Positions 47,753 to 62,364 of a stretch of DNA of 64,000 nucleotides are shown piece after piece. The translations under genes and the position numbers were made by a program. Numbering within the stretch: the first letter of the stretch is position 1; each line of letters opens with the position of its first letter. Under the pieces are notes generated by a model. That model searched no databases and was not told the DNA's origin. It saw nothing but the letters and a program-made list of their open reading frames with translations. The stretch covers positions 12,576,336 through 12,640,335 of the forward strand of contig CM040091.1 in NCBI GenBank assembly GCA_022496805.1, given 5' to 3'. This DNA is from Pohlia nutans (taxonomy: Eukaryota; Streptophyta; Bryopsida; Bryales; Mniaceae).

Positions 47753-47838
47753 TAAATTATTTATATGTAGTTCAATGCACTTAATTATAGGCAAATTCCC
47801 TCACTTTCTAGTTCCAGAGGCCGCGTGGTTATGGTCCT

Positions 47839-49037
47839 TTAACCCCTAAAGGACCAAGTGTCCTAACTAGGACATTTAGAGAATCGGGTAGGTTCCGGTG
47901 AACACATTTTTAATCGAATTTTGAAAGAAATTTAATAGTAGATTCCCCAATGTGCCACGAAAATGGGGATTCTTTTTTTTTGAATTCCGACACCGTATGT
48001 GAAAGTTATGAGGGGAAATATGTTTTTTTCGGGAGAAAGGGCAGCAGGGCAGTAGAGAAATAGTTGAATTTTAGGAGGGGGCAACAAGAAGGGCGGTGCG
48101 TGGATAATGGGGTGGACTGTGGAGGGCAGAAGACCACCCCGTTTCCCAAACTCATAAAAAAAAAATTAAAAATAATATTTTTTAAAAATTAAAAATAAAA
48201 ATTTTATAAATAAAAATTATTATTTAAAACTGAAAAGTATTATTTTAAACTAAAAGTTCAATTTCATAATTAAAAATATTATTTAAAAATTTGAAAAATA
48301 AAATCATTTTTAAAAATAAAAAATAAAAAATAAAAATCGTCCAATGAGGGACTGCCACGTGGCAGTGTACCTTAAGAGTTAGTGGGGTCATGAACATTGG
48401 AATGGGTTGGCACTTCAATTCCCTTCCTCCACCCTTTATTTCCCCCCTAACCCCCAAAATTCTTAGAAAATGTGCTACATGTCTTCTAAAACTTGGAGAT
48501 TTATTTTATTTTCAAAATTTTTTTCGCCATTTTGTAGAGGGTGGAATGTACTTGTGTTTCACCGCTCGGATTTGTATTTTAAATAAAGAAAGTCGAAAAT
48601 ATTGCAATTCCAAAAACATATAGTCTTTTCTGAACATTTAAACCCCAAACAAGTGCAAGGTGTTATTCAACATCATAAACATCTCCAAACGCAACGAAAA
48701 TTGGTACACAACTAAGTAACATCATATAGAATGTGAAAGTGAAGTGTGACAAGTTTCGGTAGTGAGGTTTTTTTGATGTAGCTGTGGTCAAACGCATCTG
48801 AAATTTTCGGGCATGTGTTTTTTTGGGGTGTTTTTTTCCATCAAACGCAATTATCTTGCAATCTGTGCGGTCAAAATCAACGAAATTTGTTGTGTATGTT
48901 TTTCAAATAGTTTAGGACAAGATCTTACGGTTAAAAGGTAAAAAATAACATTCTTTTGGATTTTTTGCATGGGGGAGTAAAAATGGCAGCATTGGAGTGT
49001 TATTGGAGGAAAAACACTCCGGTCCTTTAGGGGTTAA
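47839..49037. mobile_element. TTAA-flanked element, 1.2 kb (copy 2, inverted)
   Basis: It begins TTAACCCCTAAAGGACCAAG and ends GGTCCTTTAGGGGTTAA. It is the reverse complement of 21264-22479 over its full length with few differences, including the open frame of about 77 codons (48390-48623 +). Confidence 0.88.
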
Positions 49038-49285
49038 GGGTTAACAAATAGTATCCTTCATACATCCATTCCATTTTATATTCTACAACAACCCATATAT
49101 TTCCTAGTTTTGGATTGGTACTGCTATAAATTTCAGTATCGATATACCAAATCTAATTGCTAATTGACACTCATATTACACCTCAGTGTTGAAATCCAAT
49201 ATGTTGAGCTTGAACCAAAATTATATACCAGCCTAATACCTTGAGTTCACTGGTGAGAAATCAAGAAGAAACTGCATTTAACGGT

Positions 49286-49869
49286 TTAACCCCTAAACGT
49301 CCAACCGTCTAGAAAGTGGATGCTGTACATAATCAAACACAATTTTTTCATCCATCATTGACTTTTTACAGTGTGTCTTTTTTGGTATATATTTTATAAG
49401 AAGTCAGCTTCATGCATGTATGATAGAATTAAAAAGGGGATGATTTGTGAAAATTTTATGCCTCATTTCATGTTGTAGTGATTCACCCAATATTTCAAAA
49501 ATATCAATGTAAAAGTGCTCTTAAAAAAGTCAACTCATCACATTAAGCAACCAAAACATCTCCAAAAATCACTACACTTAGAGTATTACATTTCAACTAA
49601 TCACAACAGATTTCATATACAAATTGTCAATATTTTATTCATAATCAAATTACAAAAAAAAATTGAATTTTAAGTTTCAAATTTTTTACAAAAATATTGG
49701 TGACAACAATCACAATTTTAATCATACGGATAGAATCAAAAATTCATCATGTACAACTTTTATTCATACATCAGGTTTAGGGTTTCCCTCTTAATTACAT
49801 TTTAATTACATTTTAAAAGACATCTTTGAAATTCTCCAAATCTGGAGAGTGAGGAAGTTTAGGGATTAA
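49286..49869. mobile_element. TTAA-flanked element, 584 bp
   Basis: It begins TTAACCCCTAAACGTCCAAC and ends GTTTAGGGATTAA. Same family as 19827-20414. Confidence 0.75.
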
Positions 49870-50342
49870 ACTTCTTACCATACTAATATTAATATAAGTT
49901 TATAAACTTGGCACAGACCACTGTCTCTCTGGTATCAATTATGTCCATTGGGAATTAAGTAGGCAGCTAGCATCAATGCTTGCAGAGCATTTCTTTCAAT
50001 TTCCTGTAATTGAAATCATTTTCTCTTGCACATTAATATTTGATAAGTTTCGCAAGGTTGATCAATTTCCCCAGACTCACAAAGGAAGAAGCAGAGTCAT
50101 CGTCACATTTGAGCTACAACAATAATTTGCAATTGTTTTGTCTCCACAATAACCATTGCAAAAATTTGTAACCTTGAAGCATTGCAAGACTGTTGCAATA
50201 TTTTCTGAAGACCACTGCAAGTTTTTTGCTACGCTTGCAAAACCATTGCAAGCTCTGCCTTGCAATTGTGTAGTAATGTCACCACTGAAGGGATCGCAGT
50301 GTTCAATTCAACAGCGCATATATAATCATTGATGTTCTACAC
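49870..50342. other. Intergenic region, CATTGCAA-rich
   Basis: No gene. Several ATTGCAA/TTGCAAT words cluster at about 50125-50270, possibly remnants of a short repeat. Confidence 0.35.
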
Positions 50343-50527
50343 CCTAGTAGGAAATGTGTCGTTTTTCACTTACTATAAATGAAAAAGGAATGAAACGGCG
50401 CCATGCACATGGGTTGTTTTAGTGCTGGTGAGTGGTTTTGTTCACAAGAAAACAAAAACAGAGGCACAATATTTTATCACTGTTCTTTCCACAAAGTGGA
50501 CAATGAAAAATAGATCTACTACTAGTG
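50343..50527. mobile_element. Palindromic MITE, CTAGTAG family (copy 3)
   Basis: The ends CTAGTAGGAAATGTGTCG and AATAGATCTACTACTAGTGA, with the typical interior. Confidence 0.8.
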
Positions 50528-51408
50528 ACATGACAGTGTAACCACATTTTCTGGTTTGGCAATTGGAGCGCTGAAATGTAATTTCCACCTAAGATTTACT
50601 TGGGTCACAACCTATGTGAAAACAACACTTGGCAGAATTCTCAAGTGGCATTTTGAATTATTTTTTTCCGTTCAAACTAGAAAGTGAGGTACGATGGTAA
50701 GAGCATCTCCACTAAGAGCATCTCCACTAAGACTCCGGATTGCACTCTAAGGGTCATGCAAAAAGTCACACCATGCAGTTCCCCACCAATATCACTCAAT
50801 TAGACTCTTGAAAATAGTAAGTGAGCCATTCACATGTCACCACACATGGATTATGCAATCATGATGTGCAATTATGTAGAGAAGATACACTTGCTTGAAT
50901 GACTTTAAAGGCCCTGATTTTGATTTTTAATGGATTATCCAATGTCGCTTGTGATTTGATGATGCAAAAGATGGTAATAGTGCTGCTTCGTTTCACAAGG
51001 GTATTTATGAACGCAGCACTTCGTTTCTGGGCCAAGGTCACCGGATCATTGATCATGGCAACCTGGTATGTGACATTACGGTCTACGAATTGTCCATTTC
51101 CAAGAGAGCATCCACTGGAATCATGCACTTACATTGCTGCACATGTGATTTACTGCGTTCCGCTCACATCGTTTCAAGCAATTTATTGAAGAGCAACTAG
51201 GGAGCCAAAGAAGGTATCCTTCAGTTCTTTAAAAATGCACATTGTGTGGAGGTTGGTGTCCATTTGATCATGCCGAGATGCCGCGCGGAATGCACAGAAA
51301 GCAAAGAAACCCGGAGTGAGAATGTGACATCGTCACACTCCGGGATCGATCATCCACTAACTTAGTCTAGCAAATCTGTACACTCAACTAGCAACCAGAT
51401 CTAATTCA

Positions 51409-51629
51409 CTACACTAAATAGGTAGATTAGTGTTAGATAATTATAAGATTTGAAAATATTATAGATTTTTATTCTTGACAAAAAAAACTACCAAAGACAT
51501 CGATTCCAATACTATTGAAAGATCCCCATCTTGACCAATAGAGGGTAAAAAAATTGGTCAACACTAAAAACTTACAACATGTTTATGTAAATTAGTGTAT
51601 CTAACACTAATCTACCTATTTAGTGTAGT
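51409..51629. mobile_element. MITE with CTAAATAGGTAGATTAGTGT ends (copy 2)
   Basis: Same family as 39989-40211. It abuts the CTAGTAG-family MITE at 51629. Confidence 0.85.
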
Positions 51630-51812
51630 AGCAAACATGTCGTTTTTCATTCTTCACTTTGTGGGAACACTGAGTAGTGACTAGATATTATACTTAGATT
51701 TATGTTTTCTTGTGACCAAAACCACTCACCAGCACTAACACAACCCATGTGCTTGACGCACTTTCATTCCTTTTTCATTTAGAGTACGTGAAAAACGACA
51801 CATTTCCTACTA
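51629..51812. mobile_element. Palindromic MITE, CTAGTAG family (copy 4)
   Basis: Runs from TAGCAAACATGTCGTTTTTC to CGACACATTTCCTAC and sits exactly between two CTAAATAGG MITEs. Confidence 0.8.
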
Positions 51813-52032
51813 CACAAAATAGGTAGATTAGTGTTAGGTAATTATAAGATTTGAAAATATTATAGATTTTTACCCTCGGCAAAAAAAATTACCAAAGACA
51901 TTGATTCCAATACTATTGAAAGATCCCCATCTTGACCAATATAGAGGGTAAAAAAATTGGTCAACAGTGTAAGCTTACAACATGTTTATGTAAATTAGTG
52001 TATCTAACACTAATCTACCTATTTAGTGTAGT
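51809..52032. mobile_element. MITE with CTAAATAGGTAGATTAGTGT ends (copy 3)
   Basis: Near-identical to 51409-51629 in direct orientation. One end has a single-base change (CACAAAATAGG). Confidence 0.85.
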
Positions 52033-52144
52033 GATTAGAGAAATTCGCAAAGTAAGAGGACCAATGATCCACAGTTGAGTCCTGCATCCTGTATATTTCA
52101 GTTATCCGAATAATCACTCACACAAGCTCATAAGAGGTGTACCG

Positions 52145-52330
52145 GGCTAACATTGGTAGTCCTCTAGGCATTTGGGGGCCACGAGGTCCACGGTTCAAAC
52201 CTTGGCGGCCTCTATTGTAGGTCCTTGTGGTGCATTAATGGGCGGGCCCCAGCGGCATACTCGGTGGCGCGCCTTGACCCGGGAGCAAACTCACTCACCC
52301 TACTTTACTTACCGGAAATATAACTCATCC
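52145..52330 (+). mobile_element. tRNA-like SINE head, plus strand
   Basis: An A-box-like ATTGGTAGTCCTC (52152-52164) and a B box GGTTCAAACC (52192-52201) lie about 38 bases apart, as in tRNA-derived SINEs. A GC-rich body follows to about 52320. No tRNA cloverleaf with a full acceptor stem is evident, and the 3' end is unclear. Confidence 0.5.
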
Positions 52331-52482
52331 AGTTTTTATTTTCGGAGCCCGACACTCCTACTTTATTGTCTTATGAGCCAGAATCTTTACTGACCCAGTA
52401 CCGGAAGCCTGAGATTTCAGAACTTTACGAATTTCTCTATTGTTGACAGAGTTAGCTGCAGTGTCCCACTAACTGAGCATAG

Positions 52483-54446
52483 CTACGAGTTTTTTTGTTG
52501 CTGGGCAGCCATTTGAGCGCCCTGGAAGTCTGCGAACGAGACAGCTTCGGCAACAACCTCGGGGGAGGCTTTGCTGAGAGCGCCGGCGTCGAAGGGGGGC
52601 TGGGGGTCGTACTCCACGTACAGCTGCGCGGCCTTGGCGGTGACCTCGTCGGTCAGCAACGCCACGAGCTCGAGGGCCATGTCGATCCCTGACGACACGC
52701 CCGCGGCCGTGATGACCTTGCCCTGACGCACCACGCGCTTGCTCACGGCGTTGGCGCCGTAACCCTTCAGCGGCTCCATCGCCAGCCAATGCGTCGTGGC
52801 GTCTATCCCCCTCAGCAGCCCCGCCGCTCCCAGCAGGAGCGCACCCGTGCACACCGACGTCGTGTACAAGCTGCTCTCGTGTGCCTGCAAAACCATTCAT
52901 TCATCCACCTCGAGATCAATGATTCCATGACTAGTTTGTGGTATTTAGTGCAATATGCTACCACCCATGCCCAAGGTCAAGTAATTTTGCTACCCCAGTA
53001 TATAGAAGTAGAAAAGAAAAGAAAAAATTATTCTTACAAAATGTATTCAGAGTGTTCTTCTTGGTTGCAAAGTACTAATGAAGCTTTACTTGGTTATTGA
53101 TGCTCCCTCCAAAGTGAATGATGTAGCAAATTGTTTATTGGCTTATAAAATTTGTTAATTTTTGGGCTAATGAGTATTTTTTAACTACAATGCACTAGTA
53201 GCACAAGAATTTTCTTTGGTAGAAGTCTAGCTAATTTTAGCCAGTTTTGGGATCACTGCTTGAGATCGTCAGCAGCAACATAATCTCACCGGTCGAGGAA
53301 TTCGACTCTACAGATTCCTAGTTTGTACAGTACTCTGAGAGTTCCCAAAATTTTCTTTGGACCACCCATGATCATAGCATCTTCAATTCATTTAGATTAT
53401 GCTAGGTACCTAATATATAGATGCGAGTTACTACTTTCCACAACCAAGCTCCATATTTGAGTTACCTAGTGTGTAGTAATACACATTCATTTGTCCACTG
53501 AACTTGGACTTTGAACAGAAATTTAGGTCAAATTCTAGACTGCATTCGTTTGATGTAATGAAATTCCTTTCAGAAGGTGGAGTCACTAGTAGGAAATGTG
53601 TTGTTTTTCACTTACTATAAATGAAAAAGGAATGAAATCGCGTCATGCACATGGGTTGCATCATGTTGGTGAGTGGTTTTGGTCACAAGAAGACAGAAAT
53701 CTATTCCGTCACTGTTTACTCTTTCCACAAAGTGGAGAATGAAAAATGACAGTTCTGCTACTAGTGAGTGATGACATACCTTACGAATCCAGTCCAAGAT
53801 GGGCTTGTCCTCTACAAGGGCGCGAATGCCATAACCTCCAGGAACCACCACAACATCCGGGCTTGGAATCTGCACCACCAGCAATGATCAGGAATGGATT
53901 GCATGTAGGGTAGCAAATCGTTCTGGATCGCCAGCATGTTGACTATCTTGAGCAGTTTCCTTTCAACGTTCAACAGCACCACCACCACACTAGTACGAAA
54001 TGTGTCGTTTTTCACTTACTATAAATGAAAAAGGAATTGAATGAAACTACGCCTAGCACATGGGTTGTGTCAATGCGGGTGAGTGCTTTTGGTCAAGAAG
54101 ACAGAAATATAATCACAATATTCTGCCATTGTTCAATGTTTTCAGGAAGTGGGGAATGAAAAACGACAGATCTGCTACTACTGAACAGTCTTAGAAGAGA
54201 GTCGTTAATCTCTGGGTGACTTGCTCAAGAAAGTTTCGAGAGAGTCAGAGATATAGTGATTCTTACCTCGTCGAAGGAAGCGTTGGCTTCCATGGTGAAG
54301 GAGCCGAGGTCGGAGAACATACCCTTCCTGTGGCTCACAAACACCACATCCACATGTGGCAGGGAGTTGAAAATCTCGTAAGGCCCCACCAGGTCCAGCA
54401 TCGTCATGCCCTTGAAGATGGGGATGGCCACTTGCAATCTTGCCAT
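52483..54446 (-). CDS. DJ-1/PfpI family protein, isonitrile hydratase-like
   Basis: Three exons (54446-54267, 53869-53780, 52884-52483), all joined in phase 0 at good GT-AG borders, give 222-223 residues, normal for the family. An in-frame GTG just upstream is not used as start. The protein starts with strand MARLQVAIPIFKGM and MLDLVGPYEIF (Asp 18), has VVVPGGYG near 67-74 and the nucleophile elbow SVCTGA with Cys 102-Thr 103, then GKVITAAGVSSGIDMALELV and DPQPPFDAG. In bacterial isonitrile (isocyanide) hydratase the key residues are Asp17, Cys101 and Thr102; the same set is present here. The assignment to that branch rather than classical DJ-1 is inference. The last exon is distinctly GC-rich. 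Each intron contains one copy of the same MITE family. Origin by transfer from bacteria is possible but old, given the introns. Confidence 0.85.
53584..53766. mobile_element. Palindromic MITE, CTAGTAG family (copy 5), in intron 2 of the DJ-1-like gene
   Basis: The ends CACTAGTAGGAAATGTG and CAGTTCTGCTACTAGTG. Its right end is only about 14 bases from the splice donor of exon 2. Confidence 0.85.
53988..54183. mobile_element. Palindromic MITE, CTAGTAG family (copy 6), in intron 1 of the DJ-1-like gene
   Basis: The ends CACTAGTACGAAATGTGTCG and CGACAGATCTGCTACTACTG. Same orientation as copy 5. Confidence 0.85.
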
Positions 54447-55005
54447 CACAACACAATGGATTTCGGGACTTACTAGATCGAAATAATCAATTGATGCCTT
54501 TCTTGCATCGACACTGACAAATTCACGACAGGAACAGACTGCTTCTTGTAATGAGCCTTTCGTAGTGCAACTGAGCTACTTGTTTCAAGCTTGAATCGGA
54601 GTGGCAAGCATTTTTCTAGCATTTTTAAATGTGTTTTAGTCGTCGATCGTGATCAATAATGAACAATTTCTTTTGTGAAGGATCGTACTGTCGGTATGTG
54701 GGTTTTGGAAGGAAGCTTCGGAAACGAAGTCTTCTTCTAGCCACATGTCATTTTACTTGCGAAATTCAGAGTGAAGTTGCTCCTGTCTTGAAGGCCTTGT
54801 ACACATAAAGTCTACCAATCACATACAACAAAGGACATGGCAATTTTCAACCGATAATAATGTGAGTTGACTAGAGAATTGACTTTGACTGCTGTAGAAA
54901 AAAAGGAGGACTGAGTGACTGGATAAAGAGCAGATTCAGCAGAACCTAGCGGTATTTTGTTGAAATTCTGTAGAATTTTGGCCCTGACTCTAAATCCCCT
55001 CGACG

Positions 55006-55572
55006 TTAACCCTTAAAAGACAATAGAGTTAACCGAAAAGAAGGCCTTGGAACATGCCTTTTCAACCTTCCTTCAAGCCCTCTTTTGAGCTCCCTTGAGC
55101 TATGTTTGGGTTGAATAGTGTCGTGTCATAACTTGTCCCCTTGTGGGCCATGGGCTTGGAGCTTTGGTAGGAGGTGTGGAAGTCATTGCGAGGTGTGGAG
55201 AATAATGACAGTGGCTTTCTTTAGATTGTCTCCCAACTCACCTTGAACTAGTTTTCGGTCTATTTATATTTCAATATGAGTTCAAGAGGAGTTCAAGAGG
55301 AATTTGCTAAAACTTTCCTCTTTGAGCTGACTTTTCGGTTAACTCTAATGCAAGCTCCACGGGCTTGGTTATATTTTGGGAGAATCTTGTTCATAACTTC
55401 TACTCCATTGCACCAAATGGGGTTTTTAAAATGCCAAACCGAGCACCTTAGAGAGATCTATACTTCTTTAGAATAGAAACAAAGTAAATTAAAAACAAAA
55501 TCATGCTTAAAATGAAATTTAAAAGAGATTTTGGGTGTGGTATCAGGATAGCATATGTCGTTTAAGGGTTAA
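55006..55572. mobile_element. TTAA-flanked element, 567 bp, with nested element
   Basis: It begins TTAACCCTTAAAAGACA and ends TGTCGTTTAAGGGTTAA. An insertion with ends TAGAGTTAACCGAAAAG and CTTTTCGGTTAACTCTA occupies 55023-55347. Confidence 0.8.
55023..55347. mobile_element. MITE with TAGAGTTAACCGAAAAG ends, 325 bp
   Basis: Perfect 17-base inverted ends. Relatives are at about 37010-37335 and 56343-56680, and a left end alone at about 39797. Confidence 0.8.
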
Positions 55573-56316
55573 TGCAAGCACTCTTCACCCATGGCCCTAT
55601 TTTTTGAAATTTTCATTTTGGGCATCCCAGGGTTTTTTTTTGGAATATTTCTTTTACAAATTTGAAACATACGGTCCTAAATCACTATAAAGGACATCCT
55701 TGGGAATTTTAAACCGTTGAAGAGGGGGTTATTTTTTAAGGTAGGCCCTACATGCACAAAAATAGCGGGCACTTTTGTCCTCTAAGGGAGGGATTTAGAG
55801 TCGAGGGAATTTTTGGGATTTTTGAATTTCTTTTTGGATCTGTTACAAATTTTAATGGATTAGCAATTTCAACCAAAATTTCTTACCACTTTAGGAAGCC
55901 TAACAGTTTACCATTAGGAGAAATTTGTAGTCACAAAGGGGCCTTCGCCATTGGCACGTGCTGAAAATTTAGACCAAATCATGTATTTTACAAGAGGGCA
56001 CCAATGGTGTCACCGTAGCTGCCAGCAGTGCAGTTCCGTGGGTGGCGCCAATCGACGCTGCCTACACTGCCGACACTGCCAGCACTGCGGCTTCCGACGC
56101 TGTCAGCGGGCAGCGACTGCACCAATGGATTTACATAGAAAATGGTGCCTGGGCAGCCGGTTCACCTAACCCGGGCAAACTTAGAGGGCCCCTTTGGGAC
56201 CCCATTTTTCTCCTACTGTTGAAGCCCATGTTTACAGGTAAGAATCAAAACTGTTTAATGAAGACTACAATATTGTGGAAGAGTGGTTTTCACTTTTGTA
56301 TAATTCGATGAGACTT

Positions 56317-56760
56317 TTAACCTCTAGAGGACCACAAGGACACAATAGAGTTAACAAAAAAAAGTGTCTCAAAGTGGAAAGTCATTTTGTACTCATCATA
56401 GACTCCTTTTCAATTCAAGAAGACTGTAAAACTAGTCTATGGTGAGTTGAAGAATAATCTAAAGCAATGCCCTACACCACCCATGGGAGTGAAACTCGTG
56501 ACTTTTCCAATGCTAAAGGAGAGTTCCCACAAATTTCCCGAAGCCTAAAGGAATATTCATGAAGGGACTGAGGAACTATTCACGTGCACAATCCGAGTCA
56601 GATATTTATATTATTGAGACAGAGACTCCGCATAGACTCAACACAGATCCTTGCATTTTTCAATAAACCCAATTGTATTCAAGAATAATTTCATTACTTT
56701 AATAACTTATTTGGATTCCAAAATTTTGATTCAATGTTGATTAAAGAATACGTGTTAGAA
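56317..56760. mobile_element. Truncated TTAA element interrupted by a TAGAGTTAAC element
   Basis: It begins TTAACCTCTAGAGGACCAC. The sequence AATTTCATTACTTTAATAAC at about 56686 continues the match to the left part of the 924-bp element at 6954. Between them lies about 335 bases starting TAGAGTTAACAAAAAAAAG. No right end is found. Confidence 0.6.
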
Positions 56761-57436
56761 ATGCGGGTTTGTTGATGTTGTACACTCACCTTGTTGCATA
56801 GTCGTAGCATTATCTCTACTATTCCTTCGCTATTTCTGAATCTAATTCACGTCGCAATAAGTCAGACTTCACTACACGTCTTCAATTGAACTTGGGTTAG
56901 GTGAATTTGCTAGCCATATCATTTAATATGCCATAATTTTGTCTCTACTACGTTAGTTAAGAGAGTACTATGGTAGAGGAGTACTAACAATTTTTAGCAA
57001 AAAACAAACACAATTGGAAAATAACACGTTATTGTCAAATGGGCGTTACACACTTTATTTCAATCTTTTGCACCATTCTTCGAGTGTTGCACATTGCTTA
57101 GGGATTGTTAACTACATGGGCAATAATCCCACTTCACAAAATGTGAGAACCAATGTGAACCAATGTCGACATGAATTGCGCATGCTACCATCACCTTGTA
57201 TGGGTTCTACATTGCAGTGCACGGTGTTGTTCAAGCTTAATAGCGTGTTGTCAATTCTAGAGTGATTGTGCTTAACTTGTGTGGCGCATGCAACTTTTGC
57301 AAGATCTTGCAAGAGAACTTGTGTGAAGTAGAGATTGTTACATTCTGTAGGAATATAACAAGACCATACTTGAGCAATGAGCTGCAAGGTGAAATTTTGG
57401 AATGAGCGAAGCAAGTTTGTGACTAAAATTGTTGCC

Positions 57437-57732
57437 CATTTCGACAAGCACAAAGTGACGATTTTGAGAGTTCAGCAAAGCTATCTGAAAGTGGTAGCGT
57501 GAAACGTGCTCCAAAGTCTCCAAAGCCTCAAAAAGTGAAGGATGGTAATAGAAAGATTTTTAAGAGAGCTTTGCAAGAATTGTTGCTAAAATTGCGCAAT
57601 GAGGTGCAGGAACTTAGCATGCACAGTTGGGTGGCACCTAAGAAACCTTTTTTGAAATATGCAAATCACAAGGCTGACATGTTTGGAATTTTCAAAAACC
57701 GTAAAGAATGGCAATGGATATTGAATTATTGA
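57437..57732 (+). CDS. Possible coding fragment, lysine-rich, unknown
   Basis: A frame of about 98 codons (first Met-like codon near 57499) encodes a basic, helical stretch: KRAPKSPKPQKVKDGNRKIF, ALQELLLKLRNEVQEL and FGIFKNRKEWQWILNY. It looks more protein-like than the surrounding frames, but no acceptor, donor or start is convincing and I know no relative. It could be a decayed exon. Confidence 0.25.
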
Positions 57733-58053
57733 TCCAACTCTTTTCCCTGTTAACAATTGGTATATATTTACAAGATCCAACTTCAGTGACAACGCCGCTG
57801 AAACTTCAGTTCAACAACTTCCATTATTTCTTCGGATCAGCTTGTGTGATCAGCATGGGAGTCTACGTAATGCTTCCCTCCTGTTCATTCAGTGATATAT
57901 GAATCTGAACCAGCATGAGCCCAAAAACGCCATTCTCCACTATTTGTACATATACTGCATGACAGGCGAAGTGGACACTTGAAAAACGCAATGCACTTCT
58001 CCTTACTTGAGGAAATCAATTGAGTGTAGTTACTGCAGCGGGACGTTGCACAC

Positions 58054-61809
<3,756 letters not shown>

Positions 61810-62039
61810 ATCGCCTCACACGAATCGAAAGAGTTCAATGGCGATGATCTTGTCGACAGAGAGAGTTCAAAACAAGGCAGCTCGATGAGAGTTCTGGTGT
61901 GAATACGCCTACCCCGAGCAGGTATCAAACTGCGGGTATCAATCTACACACTGTTTGTAACATATTATCGAATTAGTGCGAACGAATATCGACATAGCGT
62001 AATTACCGTAGGGTCGCCACCCCCCAAAAGAATTTTTAA
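61810..62039 (-). promoter_or_regulatory. Upstream region of the spastin-like gene
   Basis: Probable 5' untranslated region and promoter by position. I see no TATA box or named motif that I can defend. Confidence 0.3.
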
Positions 62040-62364
62040 TACCGTACGTGGAAGGCAGGGTCAGCGGAAAATAATTCCCCAAAGAAAATGTCGAAAAAAT
62101 AAATAAATTTATTAAGTATTTTGTCGGAATCAACAAAAATAAAGTTTAAAAAAAGCCAAAATAAAATGAAATATAAACAGAACACTCAACAAAGATCGTA
62201 GACAAAAAAAATGGAATAAAACGTGTAGCTGCCGGAAAAAATTTAATGTTATATATTGATAGCCAATTTCTTAATAATTACTTTTGAAAGTGCCGACCTT
62301 CACTGTTTCAACTTTTATTAATTATTCGACATGAATGTGTTGACCCTGCCTTCCATGTACGGTA
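62040..62364. mobile_element. Inverted-repeat element, about 325 bp
   Basis: TACCGTACGTGGAAGGCAGG with GTCAGC at the left pairs with TTGACCCTGCCTTCCATGTA with CGGTA at the right, with two differences. The interior is AT-rich and non-coding. Confidence 0.65.

Noticed and set aside
51308..51346. GC-rich hairpin as a terminator or riboswitch
   Set aside because: Short stem (CCCGGAGTG with CACTCCGGG) in a eukaryotic intergenic region without neighbouring gene ends; no support for a function.
52469..52900. 143-codon Arg-rich minus-strand ORF
   Set aside because: Alternative frame of the GC-rich last exon of the DJ-1-like gene.
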